In this document: piece by piece, positions 46,701 to 57,685 of the stretch
Layout: every line of letters begins with the position of its first letter
Position numbering within the stretch: position 1 is the first letter of the stretch
NCBI GenBank assembly: GCA_022225965.2
Contig: JAKJXP020000073.1
Location: 124,001 to 188,000, forward strand
Direction: 5' to 3'
DNA: 64,000 bases
Origin: Diatrype stigma
Lineage: Eukaryota > Ascomycota > Sordariomycetes > Xylariales > Diatrypaceae
Notes under the pieces: model-generated
Seen by the model: the letters and a program-made list of their open reading frames with translations, nothing else
Databases searched by the model: none
What the model was told of the DNA's origin: nothing
Translations under genes and position numbers: made by a program

Positions 46701-47830
46701 GCTTAATTTATAACTTAATTCCTTAATACCTGGGTGATAACCGTGGGCTAGCTTTCATACAATAGCAGCTAATACATGGGTAAGCAGTCATATCGATTGC
46801 TACACAGAGAGGCTGTATGTAGTATGTATGCAAGTTTGTAAGGAACTGTAGTCTAGGCCTAGCCTTACGTGTCATTCAGTGTGTCGGAACACTGACAGAA
46901 AGCTACTTGAGACCCTACGAATCACCTGCACCAACTCAACTCCTGTAGTTAACTACATTCAGCTGCCTTTAACGCTGTTTTCAACCTAACCATATGCTTC
47001 ACCTTTCGACTTACTATTCATAAGGTACACATGCAGTTGCATAAGGGACCTACGTACTCACTTTGATACTGTCTGGTATCCGATAACAACCTAGATAGCT
47101 ATGGTTATGCTCTGTTACCTATATATTTTCATATGTTCATATGTATATATATAATGTCATTTTTCTCATCATATGAGCAATAACTGAGAAATGACGTTGA
47201 TAGTTGCTACCTGCAGATAGCATATTTCGTACACACAACTGCGTGAAGTTAGGCGCTTGTGATGTTACTAATGTAAGCCCTGAGCCCTGGAGAGCCGGCT
47301 GGACGTCTGTAACTAACCCTGTGCGGATACCTCCGAAGAGCACCCACAATGCCACAATGCAGGAGCAGACAGGCCTGTATGTATGCATGAGTATGTAGGA
47401 TGTATGTATGCTGCCTACCTACTTGGGTCTTTGGCATGCTCTCTGGCTCCTCAGCAGTGGTAGCATGGCCTGCCTCCATTATATAGCGGGTGACAGCGTA
47501 CCGGATGGGCATGGCAAATTTCTTTTCGGGCAAGCCTGGTGACGACTAGGGGACTCGACCCCACTCTTTTTCCCGAAGAATAATTTATCATCCAGCAAAA
47601 AACAGCCAACCAGCCAACCAGACGGCACTCACTGGGACTGGCTCAACTACGGTCTACTATGTACAGAGCCGGGCAGCGTCAGAGCAGAGGCAAAGAGGCT
47701 AGTTAGTTGCCTGTTAAGTTGTTAGCTGTTGGTTAGGCGGGCTGTTAGCCTGTTAGACTGGGCAGACTTACTGGGCTAGGTAGACTTACTGGGTCGACGT
47801 ACCTACAGGCAGGTACTTAGATAGGTATTA
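43717..47830. other. Gene-poor region
   Basis: About 4.1 kb without a recognised gene. Composition is balanced to 45900 and AT-rich from about 46000 to 47200. The longest frame is a 193-codon ATG frame on the minus strand (45135-44554), listed separately; 45363-45809 (+) has 148 codons without protein-like character. No transposon motif is seen. Confidence 0.5.
44554..45135 (-). CDS. Long ATG-initiated ORF of unknown status
   Basis: An uninterrupted 193-codon frame begins with a true ATG. It contains a possible membrane-type segment (WLSMLVGIVFAGIV) and several Cys and His residues. I recognise no domain, codon usage does not resemble the neighbouring genes, and no intron signals are needed. 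It may be a chance open frame in a gene-poor stretch. Confidence 0.15.
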   Translation of the reverse strand: MLWSCIIISLFEIKNLRHRPSGLPKERPDVNELYLPTEMPAAGESAVRQWLLILHFLSSRYLHTYILGTSLQILPKLLGKATDSCPNLFNSAWVRGTVGLMQDRTKHAVGYSVTNWLSMLVGIVFAGIVKHKIRRYLHTTLGSQISNLGISNKYLHEACSHTVGTYVKPLGLLSYVVLRSSQAVPCWYCLRKA

Positions 47831-49010
47831 GTTAGTGCCAGCAGCACTTCATCATCTCCATCCCATCCCCGTCCGCCATCCAATCCCAAGCCCAACCCCA
47901 ATCCCATCTCATGACAGCCACTGCACCAGCAGCACCAGCACCAGCACCAGCACCCCCGACTCCAAACCCCGACCACCAAAACTACGACACGCACGACCCG
48001 CCCGCCGCCCACCTTCAAACTTCCCTAAACGACGGATCATCGCTTTTTTATCGCCATCATCACCATCTGTTCAGACTCTTTCCATCATTCACCTTGATGG
48101 AGATTCTTGTCTGTGAATAGACACCCGTCGCGTTTTGGAGTTTTGGGACCCTCCGCAACACAGTCATCATCTCTGTCCCAGTCCTTTTCTCCTTCGCCTT
48201 CCTTCCTTCCGCTTGCCGTATGGTCTGATTCATAAAAGAAGATAGCGAAAAGGTTGAAAGAGAGTGGATGCGTTACACGCACAAGACGGACGGCACCGGT
48301 CTGAGGCTTTTGGGTACGGAAAGCCGAGTTCCCTCTTTCCTCTAGGTATGTTCCCCCTTTCATCGCCGTCTCCGAGTCGCGAAGATCGAGTCACTAACCG
48401 GTCGGCTTCATCGGTCCAGGTTCAGAAAACCAGTCAACCGGATCCATATTCGCTCACCTCACACCTTCGGACTATTCATCCTAAAGACCAGCAGCACCAG
48501 CAACTGCATTTCCACCAGCACCTGCCGACCAAAAATCATCGAGCGGAATAGTCAACTTACCTTTCATATTCTATCTTTCCTCGTCTTTTCCTCTATACTT
48601 TCATCCATCCTACCGCCGTCCTCTCGTTCGTTCCCACCTTTCCAATCTGAACCCTCAATCCGATTCTCCGTGTTTGGGCCAAGGAAGAGAGACGCATGCA
48701 ACGAACTCGTCAACCTAGACCCAAGAAACCATCCATCCCCTCATCTTTTCCATTGCCTCCCTGCATCAAGCCCGACACGATCCTACCCCCATAATCACTC
48801 GCCTGCATACCCTGCTGCTTGTTTTTATTGAGATACATCTATATACTACTATATCGGGAGAGTTTGGCTTCATTCTCCCCCCTTCGCCGGCTCATTTCGG
48901 TATTTTTTTCGTGGCTCAATCGTCTATATCCAAGACCTTGGGCAACTGTCTCCTCCTGACGGCTGCCACCAATTTCCCTCCCTCGATCCTGGATATTGCA
49001 ACTATTCACG
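47831..49010 (+). other. Probable long leader and promoter of the SamB gene
   Basis: C/T/A-rich sequence with very few G runs extends for more than 1 kb before the SamB ATG, as in the leaders of other genes here. It contains an ATG-initiated 69-codon frame at 47911-48120 with an Ala/Pro repeat and other small frames (48264-48551), which would be upstream ORFs if the transcript starts this far out. Leader introns are possible but not resolvable. Confidence 0.5.
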
Positions 49011-50888
49011 ATGAGAGAAGTCAATTTCAGCATCCCGAATGTCAATAAGGCATCGGTGGGCATCACCACCGCCCTCTACGATCGCCGTGCCCTTGACTGC
49101 ACTTCCACCCTCCCTTTGATTAACTCCCTCAACCATCTGGCGTATCTTACCACGTCCTCGGCCCGCATTCGGGACATCTTGACCGTCGACGGAGGCATTG
49201 AGAGGCTGGTATGCATACTCAAGCAAGGTCGTAGTAAGGATATGATGGATATGTGGAAGTGGAACCTGGCCTTTCAATGCGTCGTCAACATAGGAGTCCG
49301 CGGTACAGAGAACGTCAGGACGAGGGTGGTTGAGGCTGATATGGTGCCGGTCATTGCCACGATTCTCGACAATTACATCAAAGTTATTGATAAATGTCGT
49401 GAAAAGGCAGAGGAGGCCAAGCAGAAGCAGATTGCCGATCACCATCATCGTCATAGGAGCCGAGAGTCCAGATCTTCTTCGTTCACGAACCGCTCCAGTC
49501 GCTTGGACATCGATCAGCGTGCCTTCCGTCGACAAGCCCCGCCGCCATCGATTGATGTATCTGCCCCTTACGCCAGCTCGTCATCTGCTGCGGCCGAGCA
49601 GCCTAATGCGGATGCGACTCCTGCCTTCCCGAGTTTTCCAACGACCTCTTCTACCGCCGATCGCCCATCTTTCCCCAATCATCGGCACCACCATCATCAC
49701 CACCACCACCATCACCACAGGCATGATGGTCGTCAGGCTCTCGCCTCTCCGCCTCGGCAAGGAATACAGCCTTTAGCTTCAGCGGTACCTATCATGGAGG
49801 CTGCCGATGGCTTCATACGTCCTGTTCGAGACATCGATCGACTTCCCTCGATGGTGCCTGTCTTCCATCAGAACCTCGCATCCCAGCCAGCCTCTCCTAC
49901 CACGCCGCTGCCTCCCCCACAGGTGCGGTCTCCAACAGTCCGTCCCGGTTCGGTTCTCGTTCCGAATAGCCGGCCGCGACGGCGACCCTCGATCCGCCAC
50001 CAGAACTCGACTGCCGATGCCGATGATTTGACTGCCGAAAGTGCACAGTCCGACGAGTCTCCGGATGCCGATGCGGATATGTCGGGTACGGCCGAGGTGC
50101 CACCAACGGTGGGATTCCAAGACATGTCCATGGATGAAGGGGATAGCACGTTGGCGGGCACTGCCATTGATCTCAACACGCCGACGGTTTCGGAAATTCC
50201 CGATGCTGGGACTTTCAATATCACTCATCGAACCCAGATGGACGGTAGTCTTCCTAACACCACTCCCACGCCGGTGGCGCCCATCGGCCTCTCCCCTAAC
50301 CGCCCAATTGTCCCAACACCTCAGCCTACTCTTCCCAACCATGCCAGCGTTCCCCGTTATCTCCTGGATCGCCCTACACCTCCCAACCCTCAAATGCTGG
50401 CGGCAATGCCAAGGGAAGAGGACGTGCTGATGTCTCTGCAACTTCTTGCCTATGTCTCGAAATACTGCAATCTTCGAACATACTTCCAGAAGAGCCACTT
50501 GGTGCCGAGACTCAAGATTGGCAAGGAGCTGCAATTGCTCGACGGGGATAACGTCGTACCAGAGTCGTCCGGCCCACAAGAATACGAGGAAGAATATCTT
50601 CTACCTAACGATTTCAACATATTCCCTCTGGTCGAGAAGTTCACTGTCCGGTACCATAGCACCGATATGCAGTACTGGGCTGGCGTCGTTATGCGGAACC
50701 TCTGCCGTAAGGATGATACGCGGGGCGGAATTCGGCAGTGCGCTTATTACAAGTGCGGCAAATGGGAAGAATTCACGCGGCAGTTCGCTAAGTGCCGTCG
50801 GTGCCGCCGGACAAAGTATTGCAGCAAGGAGTGTCAGAAGAGCGCCTGGGCGTTCCATCGCCACTGGTGCGTCGCTGCTTCGCAATGA
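49011..50888 (+). CDS. samB: SamB/Mub1-type MYND zinc-finger protein
   Basis: Fungal MYND-domain protein; Aspergillus SamB acts in hyphal morphogenesis and yeast Mub1 works with the Ubr2 ubiquitin ligase. Single exon, 625 aa, from the ATG at 49011 (MREVNFSIPNVNKASVGITT). The conserved N-terminal armadillo-like region includes LDCTSTLPLINSLNHLAYLT, RIRDILTVDGGIERLV, WKWNLAFQCVVNIGVRG and VIATILDNYIKVIDKC. The middle is disordered, with a run of about ten His (about 49684-49722). A second conserved block follows (MSLQLLAYVSKYCNLR, FTVRYHSTDMQYWAGVVMRN). The C-terminus carries the MYND finger at about residues 577-620 (YYKCGKWEEF, CRRCRRTKYCSKECQ, HRHWC). All expected Cys and His ligands appear present. 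Confidence 0.95.
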   Translation: MREVNFSIPNVNKASVGITTALYDRRALDCTSTLPLINSLNHLAYLTTSSARIRDILTVDGGIERLVCILKQGRSKDMMDMWKWNLAFQCVVNIGVRGTENVRTRVVEADMVPVIATILDNYIKVIDKCREKAEEAKQKQIADHHHRHRSRESRSSSFTNRSSRLDIDQRAFRRQAPPPSIDVSAPYASSSSAAAEQPNADATPAFPSFPTTSSTADRPSFPNHRHHHHHHHHHHHRHDGRQALASPPRQGIQPLASAVPIMEAADGFIRPVRDIDRLPSMVPVFHQNLASQPASPTTPLPPPQVRSPTVRPGSVLVPNSRPRRRPSIRHQNSTADADDLTAESAQSDESPDADADMSGTAEVPPTVGFQDMSMDEGDSTLAGTAIDLNTPTVSEIPDAGTFNITHRTQMDGSLPNTTPTPVAPIGLSPNRPIVPTPQPTLPNHASVPRYLLDRPTPPNPQMLAAMPREEDVLMSLQLLAYVSKYCNLRTYFQKSHLVPRLKIGKELQLLDGDNVVPESSGPQEYEEEYLLPNDFNIFPLVEKFTVRYHSTDMQYWAGVVMRNLCRKDDTRGGIRQCAYYKCGKWEEFTRQFAKCRRCRRTKYCSKECQKSAWAFHRHWCVAASQ

Positions 50889-51285
50889 CATGGCCCTCCG
50901 TACTGCCTGAATACTCCACCTAAAACATATTATCCCTCATCGGCGTTCGTAGCATAATGTCTACCTGATTCGAGTTCATTCATCGGTCCATCTGCATGGC
51001 GAAGCAAGCATCACACGAAACATGGCGTTTGTGCTTTGATACCTCTCTGGTTTTCCCTCAGCATCACGGGTTTTCTTTTGTCACGTTTTTCCCACTCTTA
51101 TTGCTTGTGAAACGATACGATACGAAATGGAAGAATCTAATTGTCTTCCCCTTTGGAAATATTTTGCAAATATCCGCCCTTACGCCGACATGGTCCTACC
51201 GGCGGAAGTTTTTCGGGCTTTTTGATACCATTCACAGATACCCAGGCGGGTTCATCCGCCACAGGGGGTTTTGCATGACGATGCG

Positions 51286-51603
51286 CTACTGTTTGGAAGT
51301 GATGCTTGATCTGTTCATAGCCAGCAACAAAGCATCCGCTTGCCCTAGAGCGCGTCTCTTTTCTTCCTCGTCATATTGCCGCATTGCCGGCACTACATCG
51401 TTGGGGCTCATCTCGCTGAGCCAGCATGTAGAACCGCCGTCCCGAAGCCGGCAGCGTTCGAGCTGCTCCTTTGGAGACGGTGCGCTTTCCACGCGGTCTT
51501 GTTCTATTGGGCGGAAGGCCTTATTTTTCAAGTGGGGGACAGGGGTGGGGATGGGAGTGGGAGTGGGAGGGGAATTGGGAGAATGGGAAAAGACGATTGG
51601 GAG
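51286..51603 (-). CDS. Possible 3' exon of an unannotated small gene
   Basis: The minus-strand frame reads convincingly like protein in its last about 75 codons: AFRPIEQDRVESAPSPKEQL, then CRLRDGGSTCWLSEMSP, then VVPAMRQYDEEEKRRAL, ending NRSSITSKQ and TAG. Upstream it runs into a pyrimidine-rich stretch ending AATAAG, which could be a splice acceptor before GCC TTC CGC. No in-frame ATG is present, so a 5' exon would be needed and I could not place it. The family is not recognised. The 5' boundary given is only the open part of the frame. Confidence 0.35.
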   Translation of the reverse strand, partial: LPIVFSHSPNSPPTPTPIPTPVPHLKNKAFRPIEQDRVESAPSPKEQLERCRLRDGGSTCWLSEMSPNDVVPAMRQYDEEEKRRALGQADALLLAMNRSSITSKQ

Positions 51604-52996
51604 GATTGACCATGCCACCAGCTTTCATTGCGTTCAAGAATAGGGGCAAAACAACCGGGACATGGGGGGAAGGGACATTCCGGTTAAAGAGAGTAGGTAG
51701 TTAGTGGTGGAGGAGGAACCTCCTTCAAACAGAGAAATGCGGTTCCTGGGACTACGGATCTTCTCTAGCTAGCATGTGAGAGGTGTGAGTAAGTGAGAAT
51801 GAGTGCGTGCGTGTGCATCTTGGAGGCTTCATATCCCAGTTCACCAGCTAATTGGGCCCCAAAAGGAAGGATGGGTTTCTGGAGTTCACCACTCAACTAC
51901 TAGCTATGAAATTCCGACCTCTCAGCTCGCTCGCTGCGTCGTAGTAGTATCTATTACATACCAGCTCGGTTAAGGTGGAAGGGGTTCCCAAAAACAAAGA
52001 CAAAAAAAAAGACCAAAGATTATGAACACAACCTTGCTTTGCTTGCTGTCTGATACCATTGTGTGAGAGAAGGTTTAGGTGAGTGCGTGAGTGCGTGAGT
52101 GAGTCAGTGAGATTTGCTTGTTTAAGTATCGTATCTCTCCCGACTATCTAGGTGGTCAGATAGAGCAGACCGAAAATCGCAAATTATCAGTCGACTGGAA
52201 GTTGTAGATAGGGGTAGTCTTTGGGGAGGAATCCCGGAAAACGAATCATGATGCTTTAGGTACACACACACATACACACACATATACATACATCCAATCG
52301 TGCTATTGCTCTATAACCGATACGCACACATATTGTATAGGGGTGAAGGGGTGAATCGCGAAGTGCATAACTAGGGCGAAAAAAGGAGTAGATATAAACC
52401 TGACAAGCTGTGCTGTATTGTACACGATGTGAATGTAGGCTAGGTAGGTGATGGTGATGCATTGATTGCTTGCTTGCTCACGCGCTACATCAAGCCGTTA
52501 TTGCGTTCCAAGTATTATTTGTTGTCCTAAACTAGGTACTCCAACCAAGTATCGTCCATCCCATCCTCCATCTAAACCTGCCTGCCTGTCTGGTTGACTG
52601 ACTGACTGCCTGCCCACCTGCTCGCTAGTTTTCAGGGGAATAGTCCCACCCAGTCGATACAAACATCTGCTACTACACTAATACATCGCTCTTGCTTCCA
52701 CGCTACAGTAGAAGATGAATACCGCATCCATCACCCAAGTAGTATGTATGCATGTACTCCGCCTGGGCCTATAAAAGTGGCCGACCGGCCGCCATGCAGG
52801 CCTCCTACTCTCTTCAATCATCACGTTTTGCCACACTCCGCCCTGGCCTGGCCTGCCTGGCCGGGTTCTCGCGTTGCAGCCAGCTGGTTGGTCAACTAGG
52901 TATTGGCACAAGGCAGACAGACAGGCAGGCAGATAGGCGAACAAACCGCCCAGCCAGCTCTTGCTCTCCTTTCAACTCCGGATTGCCCCCCGACCA

Positions 52997-53034
52997 GCAT
53001 CCGCATCCGCATCCGCATCCGCATCCGCATCCGC
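52997..53034. repeat. GCATCC hexamer repeat, six copies
   Basis: Six perfect tandem GCATCC units lie 30-70 bp past the Hid1 stop codon, in the probable 3' UTR. Confidence 0.9.
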
Positions 53035-53067
53035 ACCGGCCGGGCCTACCCTACTTACGTAGCCAAG

Positions 53068-56000
53068 CTAAATGCGAGGAGGCGCCCCTGCAAACGTAGG
53101 AGAGGCGATGGATGGTGGCTGCGGCGGCGGCGACCCGGGGCCGGCGCCCGTGCCCGTAGCAGTGGTAGGAGACGTGACGCCGAGGCCAACGCCACCGGCG
53201 CCGGCACCAGCACCAGCACCGCGTAGGTTGATAGCACCGATGCGGGAGACGATGTTGCTGCCGACGGCGTCGACGGCGCCGCGGGGGGAGGTGAGGGAGG
53301 GCCCCTGTGGTGCAGTCTCTTGGACGCGGAATAGCTTGATGGCGGTGCCATTCCAGACGCCGACGGTGCCCTTGGAGACCTGCATTTCGGCTGCGAAGGC
53401 GAAGCTCCAGACGAGCGACTCATACCAGCCCAGCGCAAGGGGCGACCACTCAAACGAGTGCACCCGCGGCGGCGACGGCTCCACGCCCACGAGGTCCGCC
53501 TCCCGGATGGCCCGCAAGGTCTCCGCCGTGGGGGAGTCCGTAGTGGTAGAAGCAGTGGCTGCGGCTTTCGCTCCCGCTCCCGCTTCCGGGCCCCGGTGGT
53601 TAAGTAGAACGGTCAGCTGCTGGATGACGGTGAGGATCGTGTGCAATGGTAGCTCCGGTAACCAGCTTTCGATCCATTGGGCTGAAGGCTCGAAGCTGCC
53701 GGGCAAGGATTGGCCTGCTGCCGAGTAGCTGGCAAGGCTCGTAGTGCTGTTCTGCCTCGAAAATGACGGAACACCTGCTGGCATCTTGCCCCTAGCCTTT
53801 TCCGACATGCCCCTTACCTGCGTTGGCACCGCATCCTCAACACTGGCGACGGAAGATGCCCGCGAGGGGTTCTCACTCGGGCTCGACTGCGCCGGTGTTG
53901 GCCTCTCGTCCTGGTCACTTTCGTCTTCGTCATCGCCAATGGCGAAAGTGGCGTCCTCTTCTGGCACATCACTCAGCGTTGGTGTCTTAGGTTGCGCCAC
54001 GGTAGGGCTACGCAGGCTCTCCACCGAACTACGCCTAGAACCCATGTCGAATGGATCCGACGGCACGATACCATCCTTCCTTTGTCGATTTCGGCGTTCA
54101 ATCTCCTCTTGTCCACTCTCGAGCGTAAAGCTTCGCAAAGCTTCAAATCGTTTCTTGTTCTTCAGGATTAAGTATATAAAATTTGTGTTCTCTGGAACCC
54201 GGTGAGCTGGTAAGAATTATGTCTAGGACTTGACAGGATAACGGCTTACGCTTGTATTTATGCTCTATTATAGCATTCATTGATTCGAGCAGCGACCTCA
54301 AAAGACTATGGTTGCTGTCATTGGCCAAAAGGAAGGAGGGGGACGACATGGAACTGAAAAGCTGTATCAGCTTTGCACTAGAAGTCCCGCTTATGCCTTC
54401 TAGATACGCGGCGATGTTGTTGATGACAGCCAAGAGTGCCGGATATATGGCCGATAGCTTGCCTTGGCTCGTAGAAATGAGGTTGTATATCGACTGGACA
54501 CAATGTTAGGCGGGGGTCAGGGTTGCTTTGCAAGCTGTGAATACTTACCTGGATCAGAAAATCCGCGTAAGTGCCCCGAAAGTTGGGGATCCTGATGACG
54601 GTAGGGAGGGTATCCTGGCCCTCAAATCTCTTGTTGAGGTTTATTCCAAAGTTCTTTTCCACGCTTAACGTCTGCAATAGAAAGGCACACATGCGCACAA
54701 CGCCTTGCTTCGAGGCGTCCGCCTTGTACTCCGTTGCATAGAATAGCAGAATGATAAGGAAGTCATGCGCCCTATCCGTGTCGATCATGAAGGATCTAAA
54801 CCGCTTGTTGCACTGCGTAGTTTCCCAGAAAAGCATGATGATCTCGGGCGAGAACTTGGTGGACGTCTGGGTGCCGGGGATGTATGATGTGTTAGCCTGG
54901 ATAGGTTGATTTAAAATCCTAGTCATGCCGTCCACGATGAACTGGAAATCCTGAGGACGGTGCAACCTTCCGAGGAAGTGACGGTAGTAGTTCTTCGGAG
55001 CCGACCCTGTGACCGGATCTGGTATAGGATAAAGGAGAACAACCAGCAAGAGTTGAAGGGTATAGGTCACGAGGACTTCCTTGGGGTCCTTGAACACGAG
55101 GGTATTGTAAGGCACCCGCCAGCTTGCAGGATTATATTTGAGAGTCTGTACATAGGTAGTGGATTAGTGTAAAAAGCCTCTGAGCTAGACCCAACGGAAT
55201 TAAAGGGGCTACTTACAGTATTCAGCAAGGAGCATAGCACTGATAGAACGACTTGCTTGTCGGGACATGTGCAGATGTATGTCAAGGCCCTCGTACCCTT
55301 CGTTGGTAGTACGTTTGGTGACATGTACATGCTTTGGCTTGCCAGCGTCAGGAGAAGCCGCAGGATCTCAGAACGATTGCTCTCGTATTCTTTGGTGGTG
55401 GCTACGGCGGCATTGCAGCCGACACCACTTTGCCAAATGGCGTAAGTAACCTTGGACTTGCCATGGGGCTGTCTCGGGATAGTCAGGTCGGAGAAGAAAA
55501 GCAGATCGACGAGCGTGTCGATCAGCTCCTCCGCTAAGGGCTTCACATCCTCGAACTCGTCGGCGGGTGCTTTCGCATCCTGGTCTTCTTCCTGGGACTC
55601 GTCGAAGAGGACCTCGTTCTTAATAGCCGATCGCCTCGTCCGCTTCCTCCTCGCGCCCCAAAAGAACTTGTCCTCCCAAGCCTGCAGGTGGTCGACTTCG
55701 TAGAGGTAGGGCAGGACACGTGTCAGGATCCGGATACAGTTCAGAGCGTCGCGCTCGGGTGCAATCTCGGAATCCGGAAAGGAAGGGTGGTGGCGCAAGA
55801 TGAACAGTCGTGACGTGACGGCGAGTATGAGGGTTTCTAAGTTCTCGAGGGCTCTGTCGCGAGTACGTCGAATATCGGCAGGCGCAAAGAGGCTGAAGAC
55901 ATCTTCGGGTGATTCTGGCAGTTCCCAAAACTACGAGGCAACGGGGCGGGACGGCATGGACGAGTCAGCCAGCAACTCTCACTTCACCCCCCGACTGCCC

Positions 56001-56181
56001 GACTCCTCGACAGGCCAGACCAGAGGAAGGCTTGAAGAGGACGGGGACGGCAAGGGGACGGGGGCGGGGGCGGGATTGTACGAACAGATGTCCAGTAGGG
56101 ATCGTCGGCGGGTATGTGTCGCTCCTCAGAAAGCCTGAAGATGCCTTTCTTGAAGACTAACTTGGAGTCGCTGGCGCCCAT
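53068..56181 (-). CDS. Hid1 family protein (dymeclin-like; fission yeast Ftp105 group)
   Basis: Peripheral Golgi/trafficking protein of the HID1 family. Exons on the minus strand: 56181-56086, 55930-55217, 55145-54549, 54493-54250, 54206-53068, giving 929 aa. The start MGASDSKLVFKK has Gly2 and a serine at position 4, matching the myristoylated start of this family. Conserved blocks: DPYWTS-FWELPESPEDVFSLF across intron 1, LEVDHLQAW-like LYEVDHLQAWEDK, YRHFLGRLHRPQDFQFI, ILNQPIQANTSYIPG, KDGI preceded by RFEALRSFTLESGQEE, and near the C-terminus FEWSPLALGWYESLVWS. Residues about 640-750 are acidic and disordered. Intron 4 is only 43 nt. The last about 60 residues are Gly/Ala/Pro-rich and specific to this protein. 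A 14-bp tandem repeat lies just upstream of the ATG. Confidence 0.94.
54207..54249 (-). other. 43-nt intron in the Hid1 gene
   Basis: It starts GTAAGC and ends TTACCAG on the minus strand. Retention would shift the frame to a stop within about 35 codons, while removal gives EHKYK-PHRVPENTNFIY leading into the conserved KNKKRFEALRSFTLES, so it must be spliced. It is the shortest intron in the window. Confidence 0.85.
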
Positions 56182-56335
56182 GTTGGCGAAGTCATACCGT
56201 GAGCCTCTATGCCGGGTAGCCTACCAGCTGGTCGGCTGGTGGATGGTCGTCGTTGTTCGGTGTATGTGATGTCAAGGCGAGGGTCGAGAGATCGGAAACT
56301 GTTGCTACTAATGCTGTGCTGGATGTATGCGGTAT

Positions 56336-56421
56336 CCAGTTGCGATTGTCCAGTTGCGAGTATCTAGTTGCGAGTATCTAGTTGCGAGTATCTAGTTGCG
56401 AGACCTAGTTGCGAGTACCCA
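56336..56421. repeat. 14-bp tandem repeat (TATCTAGTTGCGAG)
   Basis: About six copies, the central three perfect and the outer ones diverged (TGTCCAGTTGCGAG, GACCTAGTTGCGAG), lie 155-240 bp upstream of the Hid1 ATG. Confidence 0.9.
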
Positions 56422-57088
56422 GCTGACAGTGCGTAGCATGCGTTGATGGGTTCAGTGTTGATGCTTCCTAGAACTAATAGTAATTGGATTGATTAATTGA
56501 TGATCCACGTAAGGTAAAGTAGTTTAATGAACATGGGGGTCGATGAGATCAATGGCCGAGCCTATCTGCCTGTGTTCTGTCTATGTAGGTACATATAGTA
56601 GGTGTGTATGTATGTAGTATGTATGTAGTAGTAGTTACCACCTGCCTGTACGTAGGTAACATACCTGTAGCAAGATGACGTTGCGGTTGCGCCCACCTCC
56701 TTACCCCAAGACCCAAGGCAGTCTGGCTGTCCTGGAAGCCCCTAAGGATGCCCCGGATTTTCGTGTCTGTCAGTGCGTCTGTCAGTGTAATCAGTTATTT
56801 CCATCAATGACAGGTTCTTAATTAGTTGCATGCTTCGTATAACTATCTTGGCACCTTCATATTCAGATCTTCAAAGCTCACTTCTCGATCATCTGTGAAA
56901 TATTATCCAGTTGCAATCGGTATCTACAGTCAATTCACGGCCAAGGAATACCTATAGTCTACGGTCTATTTCGTTACTCGTAGCTGTCTCCATATGCCGA
57001 CCCAACCAAATGGCTTCTCCTTCATTCTAGACCTGTCCCCATAATGATATGCATATCCCCTTTAGCTGTCTAGGTAGTATACTCCTTT

Positions 57089-57172
57089 AGTTACCGCCTA
57101 CCGCCTATCGCCTACCACCAACTACCGACCACCAGCTACCGACCACCGACCATCTACCACCTGCCGACCTTT
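57089..57172. repeat. CTACCGACCACC-type imperfect repeat
   Basis: Interleaved CTACCGCC, CTACCACC and CCGACCAC words form an imperfect C/A-rich tract upstream of the MFS gene. Confidence 0.65.
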
Positions 57173-57685
57173 TATGTAGTAGACAAACGTACTTCGCATA
57201 ACTTATAGCCTATGTAGTACAATGAGCATGATGGTTCCCTAACTGTCTATATATATATACCTAAATCAAGTCTCTACTCGCTCTAGCCTAGTGTCCCTTG
57301 CAGATGGAAGGATAACTAAGGATAAGGGGATCAAGCTTGAAGATCCCCTAACCCCCGGATTCCCCGATTCTAGGTACCTAACGATCATGCAGGCATGCGA
57401 GCGAGTCCGATGTCTGGTCGGTCGTGAGACGGCCAGTCGGCATGGCGGCCCGAACCTGGTTTGGAGATAGGGGCATCGTCCATGGGATTGGGAATGTATG
57501 TAGGTACCTACTGTACTATAGATACTAAGCCGGCCTTTTACCGTGGAGGCGCTGGAAGCCATACATACTTGGATATATAAGAACTCCCCCAAGCACTCAG
57601 TATCTCGAATGATGCTTTTACGGCAGCTAGTTAGTTAGTTAACTAGTAACCAAACAATTGACTCTTGTTGACTATTTGGCCCATC

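Larger units (their letters stand above)
50889..53067. other. Convergent intergenic region, SamB and Hid1
   Basis: Holds 3' sides of both genes. A 215-codon + strand frame (50996-51643) is overlapped by a more protein-like minus-strand frame at 51286-51618, listed separately. Simple repeats include GTGCGTGA-type units at 52080-52110, CA repeats near 52260 and GCATCC at 52997-53034. Confidence 0.5.
56182..57685. other. Divergent intergenic region, Hid1 and MFS transporter
   Basis: Bidirectional promoter region. It contains the 14-bp tandem repeat (56336-56421), a GTATG/TAGTA tract at about 56600-56640, a CTACCGACCACC-type imperfect repeat (57089-57172) and two copies of the palindrome TAGGTACCTA (57371-57380 and 57501-57510). 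No gene is recognised. Confidence 0.55.

Noticed and set aside
50996..51643. 215-codon + strand ATG frame after SamB
   Set aside because: It lies in the expected 3' UTR; composition becomes repeat-like (VGMGVGVGG) and the overlapping minus-strand frame is more protein-like.
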